Shown piece after piece: positions 51,012 through 63,532 of a stretch of 64,000 bases of DNA. The notes beneath the pieces are model-generated. The model worked only from the letters and a program-made list of their open reading frames with translations, was not told where the DNA came from and did no database searches. The stretch covers positions 2,300,001-2,364,000 of the forward strand of contig NC_063152.1 of NCBI RefSeq assembly GCF_020921035.1, read 5' to 3'. Each line of letters opens with the position of its first letter. Position 1 is the stretch's first letter. The DNA is from Rhodamnia argentea (lineage: Eukaryota > Streptophyta > Magnoliopsida > Myrtales > Myrtaceae). Made by a program: the position numbers and the translations under genes.

Positions 51012-52180
51012 GGCAGCGCTATTTTCACCCCCATTTTGGCTAAATCACTCTTTTTTCCAATCAACAGACTGAAATACTCTCCTCTCTCTTCCATTTATTA
51101 TTTCTTTTTTTATCATCCTAACCAACATAACTGCATTTATTGCTGTTTTCTCTTTTAAATTATCAATTTGACAATAAAAATGGCAAACTACACCCGATAA
51201 AATATCTTCTTATCATGGATCATGTTATCACTTTGCCTAGAAATGGTAGTTATTTTTAATTTATGGTTCTATTTTTTAAATTACAAAAGTTATATGAAAG
51301 GTTCGAAATTTCTAGTTATAATGGCTTTTCAACACACGATTAATTGCTTATTTTTTCATGAAATAGTTTGATGGAAAATTTATTTCAAAATTGAAAACTA
51401 CAACTCAATCTAATTATTTAGTAGATTTTGACCTTATGGGTGATTTTTTGAAATAAATATGTAGATTTTTAAAGTTAAACATAGCTGATTTGTGCTTTCT
51501 TTTGAGCTTTTCATGATTTAATATACATTGCAAGATGGGTTTGAAAATTTATTTACATATTTTGCACTTTCAAACTTGCATGAGATTTTTTCAGGGAAAA
51601 ATTTTAAGCATATTTTAAAGTTTTGATCCACTTGCTATTATTAGTTACTTTCTTAAGGAATTGAACAATAAGAAGTTTCATGTTATTTCTATTATGCAAT
51701 TATCCTTTGTTCGGATATGGTATTAAAATAAGTATATTTGACATTTGATGAGGCTTTTAGCAAATTATTTTTTTTCAATTTTTTTATCAAGATTGGATAA
51801 ATAATAAAATTTAATTTAATTTTCAACTTTGAAACATAGTTTCAATCACACTAGTAAAAAAAAAATGTACTTAATTGTGTGTTTATAGGCTGCCATAAAT
51901 AAAAATTTCTTGTGAATGAAAATATGAGACTGCAAATTACATTTGAACATATTCTCTAGTAAAAAAGATAATGAAATATCGTAAATTAATATCTTGATGG
52001 GTGTAATGGAGCATTTATATTATGAAATTAAGAGACATGATAGAAATAAAGAAAGTTATGTGGATTAGCCTGATAAAAATAGAAATAATAAATTGAACAG
52101 AAAGGGAAGGGTATTTCGGTAAGTTAATTGGAAGAAATGAGTGTCTTATAGTTAAAATGGGGGTGGAAATAGCGCCACTC
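51012..52180. mobile_element. Long-TIR non-autonomous DNA transposon, Mutator-like
   Basis: Inverted ends of about 75 bases each: left carries gcgctattttcacccccatt, and the right end read in reverse carries gcgctatttccacccccatt, then similar sequence through a 'ttccaat' motif. A perfect 9-base repeat, aatttcttg, flanks it at 51003-51011 and 52181-52189. Long terminal repeats with a 9-base duplication fit Mutator-like elements. The AT-rich interior has no transposase frame. Confidence 0.85.
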
Positions 52181-53466
52181 AATTTCTTGAGAAGCCACTA
52201 TTCGAATATTTACAACCTTCAACAAATGCATTATATGATGCATAGTTGGCAATAAATGGTGAAATGAATTCTTGCTATATAGTTTGACCTACATATTCTA
52301 TACTTAAAGTTATAATCATCACCAAATTATACTCAATTATCTTTTGAATTCCCAAATTACAGTGCATTTCGCTGCTAATGCATAACTGTTGCCCTAAGGG
52401 CTCCAAATCAAATCTTTTGTAATTTAGTCAAGCAACCTCCACCATCGTCCATATTCTTGGAAATAAACTCACTATGTAAAAAGGAGCTTTTAAAAACAAC
52501 CTTGTCAGCTTATGGCTTACTGATTCTCGGTATATGAAAGATGTCAAACTCAATACATTGATAGTGTGGGTTATAGCCGAAAGCAGTATCAATGCATTCT
52601 TGTGTGAATAAATTATAACTTCGTTGACTACAGCATTCAATAACACACTCAGAAGCCAGAAGCCACAACAAATTAAAAACAAAAAAAAATCATGTTGAAA
52701 GTGAAAGTCATCCTAACCCTACATTTCCCAAATGCCGAACCAAACGCACCCCTAGGATAGAAACGAAAATTCCATTGAAGATCATGAGTCATGCCGACAA
52801 CGGCCGACAGGGATGATAATGCCCAAAATGCCATGGAACAAAACTTATTCCCACATAACCAAAACTGTTGATCCAGAATCATGCTGACATGAGTTCTCCA
52901 AAATCCGTGGCTTCAGAGACAATTTCAATCTCATGGAGTTGATCACATGAGTTCCATACCAACAAAGATGAGCCGAAATGATAGTCTGACTATTTATATC
53001 CTCATGAGGCACAAGAGCATCGCTAATGAGAAGAGAGCAGTATATAGTTTTGGCGGAAGTGAAAAGAGCCACAAACATCCACGAATTTCGAAAGTGAAAG
53101 TGAATAGGGTTCTTATTGGCAATGAGAAGAGTTTGCCTCAATCTTCACCCAAACACCACCAACCTTTACTAAATACATCTCCATTATTCTGCAAACAACA
53201 AACCACTCATCACCATAAAGCTCGCTCGCTCGCTCCCTCTCCCTCTCTCTCTCTCTCAACCTTCCGATGAAGAGCCAGTGTTCTATGACCTAAAGAAGGA
53301 CGACAACGGTACACCAAGTAACAACATAATTGTCCTCTTACCCTACATTAACGAGAGATATATCGCCTATCTACATGTACACCATGCGCTCAAGCCGCTA
53401 CAGCCATATTGCAAGAAATCCTATATAATCGCAGGTATATAGTTAAGAAACGGTGCAGGCATCCCC

Positions 53467-56400
53467 TCACAACATGGAGTCGAGATATGAATAATTCCTG
53501 CAACGGTTATACTGAAGGAGACTGCCATAAGTGCGATCCCACACGCCAATGAATAGCGATTCAGTGTCGGGGCTGAAAGATACACCAGAGATCTCGCCAA
53601 AAAAATCGATCTCCTGCTCCTTCTCATACCCACTCTTCACATCATAGACATGGACAAAATCAGCAGGTTCTGCCATGGCCATAAATCGCCCATCGGATGA
53701 GAATCGAATCGATCGGATGGCTCCAAGGTTGCCCTTGAGTACAGCAACAGACTTTGATAAGTTGCGAATGTCCCAAATACGGCAAGTCTTGTCTTGATTT
53801 CCAGTGGCAAATATCTGACCATCCGGATGCCATGCAGATGCAAACGAGAAATCCAAGTGCCCTTTTAGTGGCATAATGGTCTACAATTGCAAAAGCTTGA
53901 CGTTACATCATCTCATTGGGAACAATCTTATCCAAAATCCTCAAGTAGAAATAGAGCATGCTTTGTATTTACAGGGATTATTCTCATGTTTCTGGTTTGC
54001 ATTTAGATTTACTTTTTCAGTTAAGGGGGCAGAGGGAGGGATAGAAAGAGAAGGGAAGAAAGTAACTACCTTTCCTCTTTGAGAATCCACCAATATCCCC
54101 TCAGGGTCGTCACCAACAATGATCAGAAGCTTACCATCAGGACTCAGGGAAGTATGCTGTTCACAAGAACCTCAAAAGATTAGCATCATTAGCAAGTAGA
54201 CTGCAGTGAAAAGAAAATGATGGGTAAAGGAAGCATTAGCCAACAGAACGAGTAGCAAATTTCAACTTTCACCAAAATCCAGCACTCTATTACATGGATA
54301 ATGTATGGTCTTCCACAAACCCTAACGCATCATTATTTCCTCACTTGTATATCTACCGCACAAAAGTTAAAGTTCAGTTACAATGCAAAAGAGTCTTGCT
54401 TGATGAGCCCTCCCACGTTTTGCACAGTGGAGAAGGCCTATGAAAACTTCTACACGGAATTCACAGGATCTTTAGATGTCCAATTCATGGCCTCGCAGGC
54501 ACTGTTTTCACTTCATAGATGTTCTACACCCATTATAAAAGTTGAGAAACCTGAAAAAAAGGGGGCAAACATCTTGTACTTCTATAAACGACGAATCTAG
54601 ATGCATAACAGAGAGACTACAAGAAGTTCCATGTCCCTAAGTTCCTTTTTAAGTAAGTACTTGGGCAGCTTGGTCTCAAGGAAATCATGGTTTCTAGTTC
54701 TAAAAATGCAAATCATCAGCATTCCCACAATTTTACCATGGAATCACTTAAGGTAGATGATAAGGGCAATCCTTGCTAATAACTCCAGAGTTTACAACAA
54801 TACAAGATGACAAACATTGGAAGGGTCCCTCTACAATGGCTAGGCAGCAGAAGACATGAGTTCCAAATGGAAGCATAATGATTGCATATAATCAATTGCA
54901 ACATGAGATGAATTCAAGATATTCACTTCATGCCTGCTGAATACTTAGTCTATGTCCGATAAAAGTTAAGACATCTTATTCTGTGCAAGGAGTCACTGAC
55001 AAATACTTACATTCACCGGCCATGGAAAGGAAAAATGTTTGGACAGCATAAATTTCTCCATGTCAAAGTCTCTCACTCCACAGTCATTATTTGATGCCAT
55101 GAAATGTATAGCGCCACTGACAATAAAACATCAAGGAAATTTAAGGACTTAGGATGATGGCTCCACCTCAACCATGCATTATTTAAATACAAATAAACTG
55201 CAAAAGAATAGCGATGAGACGCATATCTTAGTGCACACCTGACACACACATCTGCGGAGCAAAATAAACTACTAAATATATCAAGATGAGAACAGAATGC
55301 ATCAGGAAGGAAACCTGGGAGAATCGTAAATCTCAACTGCATTAGTGATAGCATTGTCATCATAAGTTGTTCTGCAACAGTAGCTAACACCAGGACGATC
55401 TAAATGCTGCACCCAGAGAAGAGGATCATCAGCAGTCACCAAAATAAATAAAAAAATGTTGGACTTTCAATAGAATAACAAAGAATAATTCTGTCATGAG
55501 AACCTAAATCTACAATCAAACAGCAAATAAGGAACTTGTATCAATAAATCCAACTGTGGTCGAACAAACATTTGCTCAGCCAGGAATTCGATGTGAATGA
55601 GAATTATAACTGCACACTAACACAAAAGAAAACAACAGAGTACACTGAATATGAATAAGTCGAACAAAGAAATAAGACACTCTGTACCAGTGGCATGCAT
55701 CAGTTTATACAAGCAAAAGCTTAGTATCACCCTAGATACATGTGCTCATAAACATTTGCTTATTAAATATTGACAAATGTAAAGGAAACACAAGTATTGA
55801 GATGACCTTATCGGTGCTTTGGCCCAAATTTTACCTTGCAAATAAGCTCCCCCTGAAAACCACCGGCAATCAGCAATTTATCCCGTACTGCAAGAGTACT
55901 GACTTGTGTCTGTGTAAAACCCTCTAAGAGACTTCCAGGGTGTTTCTACAACGAAAAGCAATGAAATCCCAGGAAATTTTCATTAAATAAGAACTTCCAA
56001 GAGCATAAATTACCATGTTCTGCATATAATGCAACATAATATTCCTTTACCTCACAAGGAGCTACATGTCCATAAACATCAAGCACTTCAGTCTTCTTGC
56101 AAGTCAATGATGACCAGTGAATGATCGAGAAGTGGGACATAAGGAAAACATCATGCTTTGTTGTGGACCAAACCAAGTTTCTCAACTGCAATTCCAGGTA
56201 ATGGTTAAAATCAAGGTTTTAACAATGAAAATTCAGGGAAACAAGATATGCATCAGGAATTTCTGAAATAAAAAGAGAGAAGAAATAGTTTGAAAGCCAT
56301 GGCCCATATAGCAACACGGAATAACAGCTCCAAATTGGAGGTGTACTCTAAAGCAAACCCAAATTGGAGGTGTACTCTAAAGCAAACTTCAAGTTACAGG

Positions 56401-57841
56401 AGACAACACAGGAGCCAAACATCATGATCAAGCAACAAACAAATACAACGTAGAGAGAGAGAGAGAGAGATTCTAACGTTCTACAATAATCACATAGATT
56501 CTAATAGCTTAACATGATGGTGCAAGACTGGCTATGCTTTTTGGAAAGCCACGTCGGCAAACACATCGTAACGGCACATAAAAAGATGTGTTTCTTAAAG
56601 AATGGCTTGCTATTGTCCTAAATCATATCGTTTGCACTTGGATGTCAAAAACCAGCACGTGAAATAAATAAGTATTGTGCAAAGCAAATCCATATGTTCT
56701 GGACTATATGTGCAGAGATATGACAGGAAGAATGGTTGCATGCAGCGAAGAACTTCATGCAACATTGTCAAGCTCAGTCTCACTCGCTTAGAGTTTAAGC
56801 ACCTGATGCACATAACTGTACCTATTCAAAGTTAGAACTCCAAAAAGTAACCGTTAACAGCTTAGAAAAGCATGAGTTCCACAGTCTTCCCATTCCTATA
56901 AGATGTTCCTCACTACCAGTTTGGTGACATTACATTAAACCTTGAACCAATTTATCATCCAAGAATGAATGTACAAACATAAGTTTCCAAAAGAAAATCC
57001 TGGTCAACCAGGGTACACCTGCTAAAGGAGAAGAGGATATTCCACTCCATGAAACTTGGGGAGTTACCACAAGTACTCGACTTGCAATTCAACATCCCAA
57101 CAACCATAAAACAAAATCACAAGACAGGAGTATAAACATACTTGAAAATGAAGGATTGTGGACTTCACAGATCTTGTGTTTCGCCAAAATTCATAATAGT
57201 TTCCACCTTTTCTTGTGGGTTTGCATTCCTGTTTATTAGAATAAACACAGAAAAGGACATTGGAAGTCAGCCCAATTTCCACAAAAAAGGATTACTACCC
57301 AGTACTGTAAAACTTGAAATATATTTACCTTTTCTGAACTTTCTCCGGATTGTGGTACATTTTCATAGTTCTTGTACTGCTCTATTCTAGTTTTTCTGTA
57401 TTTTTCACGAGTGACGCTCAGTCTTTCCCAAGGAATGCCCTGGATATCTTTACCTCTCCGAGCATCAGCAGCAGAGGTATCGGTTATCTTATTATCCTGC
57501 CAAAGCCAACACAATCCATCTCAATACAGTTCTCAACTGATATAGGTGATTTTTACAATGATCCAGAAATAGCCGACACTGATAAACACAAACTTTTTCA
57601 AGGAGAAATCATCACACAGCTAGACAAAAGAAGAAAGAAAAGCAAAGAATGGGGAGAGCAGGAGGAGGACGAGGAAAAAAACTAAAGAGTTAAGAACGCG
57701 AACCAGATGATCATATTCATCATCCTCATCAGTGTCTGAATCGCCCATTACTCTTTCATGGAAGTACATATCATCTTCTACTTCTCCCACATCGTAATCA
57801 TCTGCTGCGTATTCCATCGGATACTCTTGGTGCTGAGACAT
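53467..57841 (-). CDS. WD40-repeat protein, C2A9.03-like family
   Basis: Nine exons on the minus strand: 57841-57704, 57496-57329, 57228-57142, 56185-56051, 55945-55835, 55406-55315, 55116-55011, 54156-54070 and 53880-53467, giving 445 residues with all phases consistent. The first 46 residues are acidic (DYDVGEVEDDMYFHERVMGD). A conserved IPWERLSVTREKYRKTRIEQ follows, then LRNLVWSTTKHDVFLMSHFS and WD-type blades, clearest at the C-terminus (GHLDFSFASAWHPDGQIFAT; DKTCRIWDIRN; AIRSIRFSSDGRFMAMAEPA; ISGVSFSPDTESLFIGVWD). The family is conserved in plants and fungi and usually annotated as 'uncharacterized WD repeat-containing protein'; a scaffold role is general knowledge of WD40 folds, not proof. 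The start is the ATG giving MSQHQEYPMEYA. The gene looks intact. Confidence 0.93.
56331..56388. repeat. 29-base tandem duplication in WD40 intron
   Basis: The unit caaattggaggtgtactcta (plus nine bases) occurs twice with no mismatch until the last bases. It lies in the third intron of the WD40 gene. Confidence 0.85.
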
Positions 57842-60001
57842 GTAGCCCTAACAACCCTAAAACCAAAGCAACATCGCTTCAGCTGGACCGCACCCAGATA
57901 GTCTGAGCAGCATTGAACATATAAATCAGATGCCTTCCAGAAAGAGATGGCAAAGAAAAGAAAACAACGAGATGCATGTAACTCAGTTCACAGTGAAATG
58001 TCAACCACCGAGTATAAGCCCTCAAGTTGCTAGTCATACACCAGTACTTCTTGTCAGACAGCTCAAAGATGTTGCTCCGTGCAAGTGGAACTACAATTTT
58101 GGTATAAACATTATCATTCGCAGGCTCATTGAGGTGCTAGCACAATCTTTGAACAAGCTGTAAACTCAGGGATTTTAGCATCCTATCCTACTACAAAACA
58201 TCCAGATTGACCAAACATAGGATGATTAAAAAAAAAAAAAAAAGGCTCAATAACGCAACAACGCACCAGAACATACTTTCCATGATAATAAACAATTTCC
58301 CATGAAATTAATTAACAGAGCACTGAAAAGACTCCCAATTTCAGTCAAGCAATCCAGCAACAAAGGCCACTCTTTAAACTACTAACAAGCCAAATGGAGG
58401 GGGAAAACCCCAAAATTTACAAAACAGCATGCATCGATATTAACATGACAAAAAATCCATGGCCAATTCCTACAGTTGACTATCAAATTATCCAGTTCAT
58501 CCGCCGGCAACCAACGGGCACAACAACGATCAAACAAACAACAAGCAGAAGCAAGTTGAAAGAGATACATACACGCACGCCGAATTACGCCATAAATAAA
58601 AAAAAATAAAATAAATGAAACCATACCCAAAAAAAAGCAAAAACCCTAAACTGCGTTCCGTCACAACAAACACAGATGAAACCCAATCGACGACCGGGAA
58701 ATGAAGCGTCGTAGGGACGGGAATCGTAAACCCTAACTCAATTACACCAATTGAATCCGAATTGAGCAAGATCTCTCCGATCCAACCAGCAGCAAGACCG
58801 AACGAAACGAAACACCCCCGGAAAAAAAAAATTTCCAGAAAAAATGCTCCGCTTACACGAAATTGAGGGGCGAGAGACGAATGAATCTGAAATCGAATCT
58901 TGTTGAACAAAAAATTTCTGTGAATTTCCTTTACGGGTTGTTACTCGTAAGAATCAATGATCCGGAGGATTTCGCTGCATCTGCGATGCTCGTTGATTTG
59001 ATTGGACCCCTCAAAGCCAACAACACCATCACACTCGCTTTATTATTTATATATATTTATATTCAATATTTCATTTTCTTGTTCGATTTTTTTTTTTTTT
59101 TTTTTTGGGAAGAGAAGGGAGTTGCACGGACGAAGCGGCTTTTTACATTTATGCCCCCAACTTTTTCAGGATAAAGCTTGGCTCGAACTTCGGGCCGGGC
59201 CGGGCCGGGTCGGGTCGGTGGCCGCGCTGCTCCCTGGCCGGGCCTCTTGCATTTTTGGGCATCCCGGAGCCCAATTTCCGATTTTCTCTAATTTCGAAAA
59301 AATCGTGGGGATTTTTTTTTTTTTTTTGGTCGGACGTGTGGAAAAGAACAATACCTTTTTTTTTTGGTCGAAAAGGAACAATACCGAGTGGCATGACTTT
59401 CTTAGGGTGCTCACTTTATTAGTAAAACTTTTTTAGCGATCGTTTGCCTGTCACTTGATAAAAATTCGATTACTTCAATGCCCGTCAGTGGGGTTCGTGT
59501 GACCGAAAAATCCGACGAGGCGACATTAATTTATTATGAATCAGCCGACGTGGCTCTTTATAAAAATTCAATCAGCAAAAATCATACAAAATAACTATAT
59601 TTTTGTCCTAAGGATAAAAAAGAATTAGGTTGGAATACAAAGTCAGGGGTTGTTATGAGCCTTCAATTCGGGGACTGAAACTCTTCTTTGTGGTCAAAGA
59701 AAATAGCTGTGAACTCTTTTTATTCACAAGGTATCCTCAAGCCTCTTTCATGGTGGGATTAGGATTGCTCACCGGCTTGCTAAAGCAAGCTTTGACAAAA
59801 GGAACCTTTCCTCTCCCCAGCAATTTCGGATTAAAAAGATGTGAAAACGTCTTTTTCTTTGGTGAGGTTGCATTTCGAGGCGTGAAGTGAGAGAGAAAGG
59901 GTTTTAGAATTGGGATTTTGAATAAAATGATATTTTCCTTTTTTTTCTTTTTCAATATATCTGAAAAAGTAGTAATAAAAATGAGAGGTGTTAAGCTTTT
60001 T
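57842..60001. other. 5' flank of the WD40 gene and gene-poor spacer
   Basis: 58620-58910 looks like the WD40 leader/first non-coding exon area, rich in A-runs. From 59050 there are T-runs and GC-rich 'cgggccgggccgg' sequence (59190-59230). An open frame at 59630-59890 (containing MVGLGLLTGLLKQALTKGTF) is not recognised; it might be organelle-derived like its right neighbour. Confidence 0.5.
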
Positions 60002-60125
60002 ATCATCCTGGCATCGAGCTATTTTTCCGCCGGATCTCTCCGACAGCATCGTCACCGCAATAGAGTTTAATCACCAAGTTCAAGATGGATTGATATGGTT
60101 CCTCTATGCCTAGGACACCAGAATA
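60002..60125 (-). pseudogene. rrn5-like: Plastid 5S rRNA gene copy in nuclear DNA (NUPT)
   Basis: On the minus strand the sequence from 60125 begins tattctggtgtcctaggc and follows plastid 5S rRNA through 'ggtgacgat' to the 3' end 'ccaggatga', at full length. Many of the differences from the plastid gene I recall are transitions, as expected for decaying nuclear plastid DNA. It is the first of four plastid pieces in 1.2 kb. Confidence 0.85.
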
Positions 60126-60301
60126 TCAAACTATGAACAAAAAAAGGCATGAGAGAAAAGCATATTGACCAAACAAAAACAAGGATAATCTTTTAAAAAA
60201 GGCTCTCACACATAAAGGACCCAATAAAAAAAAAGGATATGTTTTGACATGAAATGGATATATTCATATATCTCGAATTTCTATTTACGAGATGATAAAG
60301 C

Positions 60302-60617
60302 ATGGCAAAGGGTTGATGTAAGTGACGGTTTTCTTTCTCTTCCACTAAAGTAAAAAATCCTCGTTTTTTTAAGTCAAAGAGTTGAGATAGCTCAAAGAAA
60401 TAAAAGGACAGATGCTCGCCGTAATGCTTGACAGCAGCTTGGCACACTAAACCAAGAACAACCAATCGTGTTCGAAACAGTCTTTCTAGATATATCAAAG
60501 GGTCTTTCCGGATATATTACTAAAAAGAATAGACACGATACGCCTAGTCGATTAGAATTAAGAAAATTTTGTCGATATTGTTATAAACATACAATTCACG
60601 GGGAGATAAAGAAATAA
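60302..60617 (+). pseudogene. rpl33-like: Plastid rpl33 copy, interrupted (NUPT)
   Basis: It opens with ATGGCAAAGGGT and closes with a clean 3' half: [20 protein letters not shown], then [15 protein letters not shown] and a stop at 60615-60617. This is large-subunit plastid ribosomal protein L33. About 130 bases (roughly 60332-60460) of unrecognised sequence replace part of the 5' half, so it cannot encode the protein. The preceding bases (about 60265-60301) resemble the psaJ-rpl33 spacer. Confidence 0.85.
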
Positions 60618-60775
60618 CACGAACCTTGTGGAGAAACCCTTAGGTTTTCGGGACATTGGATTCTCACCAATGTTTGCGTCACTCAAGCCGACACTCTCGC
60701 TTTCGGTTTGTCCACCCATGCCCCGGCCGATGCTTCTCTCGAAGGCGAAACACTCCCCTACCAATGTAAAATCTC
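60618..60775 (-). pseudogene. rrn23-like: Plastid 23S rRNA fragment (NUPT)
   Basis: On the minus strand it reads gtgtcggcttgagtgacgca, aacattggtgagaatccaat, then 'cctaagggttt' and 'caaggttcg', an internal stretch of plastid 23S rRNA. It begins directly at the end of the rpl33 piece, although these genes are far apart in ordinary plastid genomes. Confidence 0.8.
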
Positions 60776-61037
60776 ATTTTGGATGATCATGCTACTTCCC
60801 CAAAATCGAAATTATTCATCAATGGTGGGACAATATCACCATTTTTTTATCAATAAGATACCAAAGTGGATAAAGTATGATTTCTTCTATTCTTTTTTTT
60901 TTTTAAATTTGAAGGATTTTGGATTTGGTGAGTTCAAAGAAGAATTTTTTGGTATAGCTTACCTTTTCTTGTCATTTTTAAGGGATATCAATTATCAATA
61001 AAAATAGCTCAATCAAAATACAATTATCTCCAAATTA

Positions 61038-61190
61038 TTGGGGACAGGTCGGTGAAACAATAGTATTCATGGATACGATTCTCAATCAACGAAGTTAAAA
61101 TGCAATATGCGTTTATGTAGCTATTGGTCAAAAAGCATCTTCTATGGTTCGGGTAGTGAATATTCTCCGGGAATGGGGAGTTATAGAATA
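61038..61190 (+). pseudogene. atpA-like: Plastid atpA fragment (NUPT)
   Basis: Contains ...gatacgattctcaatcaacg and atatgcgtttatgtagctat, then tggtcaaaaagcatcttct, which translates in part to VYVAIGQKASS of the plastid ATP synthase alpha subunit (the mitochondrial version reads GQKRST). Only about 50 codons remain, and the frame is broken. Confidence 0.75.
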
Positions 61191-61214
61191 GGCAAGACAA
61201 GATCGAGGCTCCAG

Positions 61215-61570
61215 TTTGTCGAAGATACTAGTAGCCTTCATTACAAAGGGACGTGCCAAATTATGTGAAAAACTGTGTGGTATGCCAAAGGGTTAAGGGT
61301 CAAAGACAAAACACCGGCCTCTACCAACCTCTTTCGATACCCAATACTCTATGGGAGGACATCTCAATGGACTTTGTTCTTGGTTTGCCTAAGATTCGAG
61401 GTGGCTATGATTTCGCATTTATGGTAGTTGATCAGTTCTCCAAGATGGCCCACTTCATCCCATGTAAGTGCATTACCAATTTCTCTAATGTTGCCACTTT
61501 GCTATTTCGAGAAGTAGGTAGAGTGCATGGGGTTTTTAAAACTATCACTTCTGACTTCCATAGCTGAGAC
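61215..61570 (+). mobile_element. Ty3/gypsy integrase fossil
   Basis: A fragment with the CVVCQR end of the integrase zinc finger and the start of the catalytic core (SMDFVLGLPKIRGGYDFAFM, VVDQFSKMAHFIPC). This is the integrase of a Ty3/gypsy-type LTR retrotransposon. It is a broken remnant abutting the plastid pieces; no LTR pair or other pol domains were recognised nearby. Confidence 0.85.
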
Positions 61571-62955
61571 GTAGATGTATCTACTCATGGGAGAGAACCG
61601 GGTTTAAATCGACTCATGAAAATGCCTACAACACAAAAATCGCCCGACAACGCCCATTTCAAGGTCTACTCAACGCCATGTAATAGTTAGGAATTCTTGA
61701 AGATATCGAGCCGAAACAACTTGTTCTTCTTGAATACCCCGATTCAATGCTAAAGAATTTCCCATCGCTACCATATAGTATTCATCTCTCTTGATCCCTC
61801 TCCCTAGATTTCAAAATGTGGCTATGTTAGGATTAAGTTGCATTTACTAAGGGACAGAAAAGCGTTGTTTTGGACTTTTTTGCCATGTCAGTCTAAGATT
61901 GTTCCCTTGGAATTTGAGTTTCTTTCTTTCTTTCTTTTTTAAAGCCACATTGGAGTCAAAATTCACTTTGAAAACCTGCATAGGATGAACCGTTGCAATA
62001 TACACATAATAAATATGTTTTTCATTGATTTGGCATTTAAGTGATTGCTTGAAAAACTAATATATGTGTGAAAATGGCGAATGCTGTTTTGAGTGATTGT
62101 CGATGATGTTAAAGTGTATGGGATGGATGTCGGTGGCTTAATGCAAATGCATGATAGAATAGGATTAGAACAAAGGCATACATGATGCACTACTTTTGAC
62201 GCCTAATTTTTAGAAAATAATTAAAAATAAAAAAATCATAAAATTCAAAAATTAAATTTGGTACCCTTGGCCAAGGAAAAAAAATCAATTTGAATAAAAA
62301 ATATTTTTTGGAGTTTTTCGGAATTTTTGGAATTTCTTTTCATTTAAAAATAGCCAAAAATTAGAAAAAAAAAAAACGAAATGTGGTTGGAAAAATATGA
62401 AAAAATAGTCAATAATTTTATTTTAATTCCAGTTTCATTTTGGTAGCCTTAAATCCAGTAAATTGGATTCGGGTCCTTGAGTTTCAAAATTCTTGCATTT
62501 AGGTCCATAATCGAACCAAAATCCCAAATTGGGGTCTTTTCAGTCATTTTCCTTCTTTGAGTCAGCTATTCCATTTGATTTAGATACCTTTAATTACCTT
62601 CCAGGAGAACCAACTTCTTGAATTGAGCATATTGGAAAATTGGACTTACTTGAAATTTCAGTTTAGTCTATCATTTTGAACTTGTATTTAATTGGCCGTT
62701 ATCATTTGAAATGGGACCACTAGCCAAGCATATTTGACCATGGGTAACTTGTAAGTGAGGTTGGATTTGTAAAATTTTTCCATTAAGGGTCTCAATAAGC
62801 CAAGTTGCACTCAAAGTGGTACCAAAATGTGAGGTTTCTTGCAAAATTCAAGGCCGATATGGCGAGGTCATGCCACGATAGAGTTCTAAACGCACCTTGG
62901 ATCGAAACTGTACATTCATCTCGATAGAAATCGGCCAAAATCAGACCGAACCGGT
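61571..62955. other. Unassigned AT-rich repeat-like DNA
   Basis: No gene was recognised. At 62195-62400 there are A-rich stretches starting 'gacgcctaatttttag', which may be an eroded LTR; 61680-61790 could encode [20 protein letters not shown] in one frame but I do not recognise it. Confidence 0.4.
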
Positions 62956-63003
62956 CTAATTTGAGAAAATGAAGGCACTTCAGGTCCTTATTTGAAATTT
63001 TGT
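62956..63003. mobile_element. Family C element end fragment
   Basis: The sequence tttgagaaaatgaaggcac, followed by 'aggtccttatttgaa', matches the right terminal repeat of the element at 38706-39219. The opposite end is not visible nearby, so it is a fragment or a truncated copy. Confidence 0.5.
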
Positions 63004-63045
63004 CTTTCATTTATTAACTTAAATTTCCTTTTTGTGTGAATCACA

Positions 63046-63120
63046 GAAGGTGGTGGCCTAATGGCATGGGTTCATTTTCCACAAACGAGATTACCGTTTC
63101 GAACACGACCGGCGTAATAG
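63046..63120 (+). repeat. Possible tRNA-derived SINE head
   Basis: An A-box-like tggcctaatgg at about 63053 is followed about 40 bases on by a B-box-like gtttcgaac at 63100. This spacing is that of a tRNA-related SINE promoter. No clear tail or target duplication was found. Confidence 0.35.
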
Positions 63121-63434
63121 TGTGTTTCCTTCTAAGGTTGGCAATTCCTATTTTGTCGGGTTAGTCGTGTCTATATGGGTTAAACATATAAATCGTACAA
63201 GGTTTTTGTCATGTAGGATGAAACCCGACCTATTTAATTACAAATGTCCTATAGATAATTGCATACCCTATTTCTTGTATTGGTAAATGGTAGATCTCTA
63301 ATGCCTCATGAATTCCAGTGCTGAAAATATATAGCATAGAGTAACAATGACCCCTTCGTGAAGAAGAGAATGGTTCTTTTTTCTTTGAAGGGTAAATCAG
63401 ACAGATGCTACTCTAACGGAGAGAGGGAGAGGAA

Positions 63435-63440
<6 letters not shown>

Positions 63441-63494
<54 letters not shown>
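63441..63494. repeat. Long GA microsatellite
   Basis: About 27 uninterrupted AG units followed by a G run. Confidence 0.95.
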
Positions 63495-63497
<3 letters not shown>

Positions 63498-63532
63498 GAC
63501 ACGAGAAAAGGAGGAAGAGGGAAGATGTGACA

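Noticed and set aside
59002-59436. Overlapping frames in the T-rich and GC-rich spacer
   Set aside because: Phe/Lys runs from T tracts and Arg/Gly/Pro from 'cgggcc' repeats; there is no sign of a gene.
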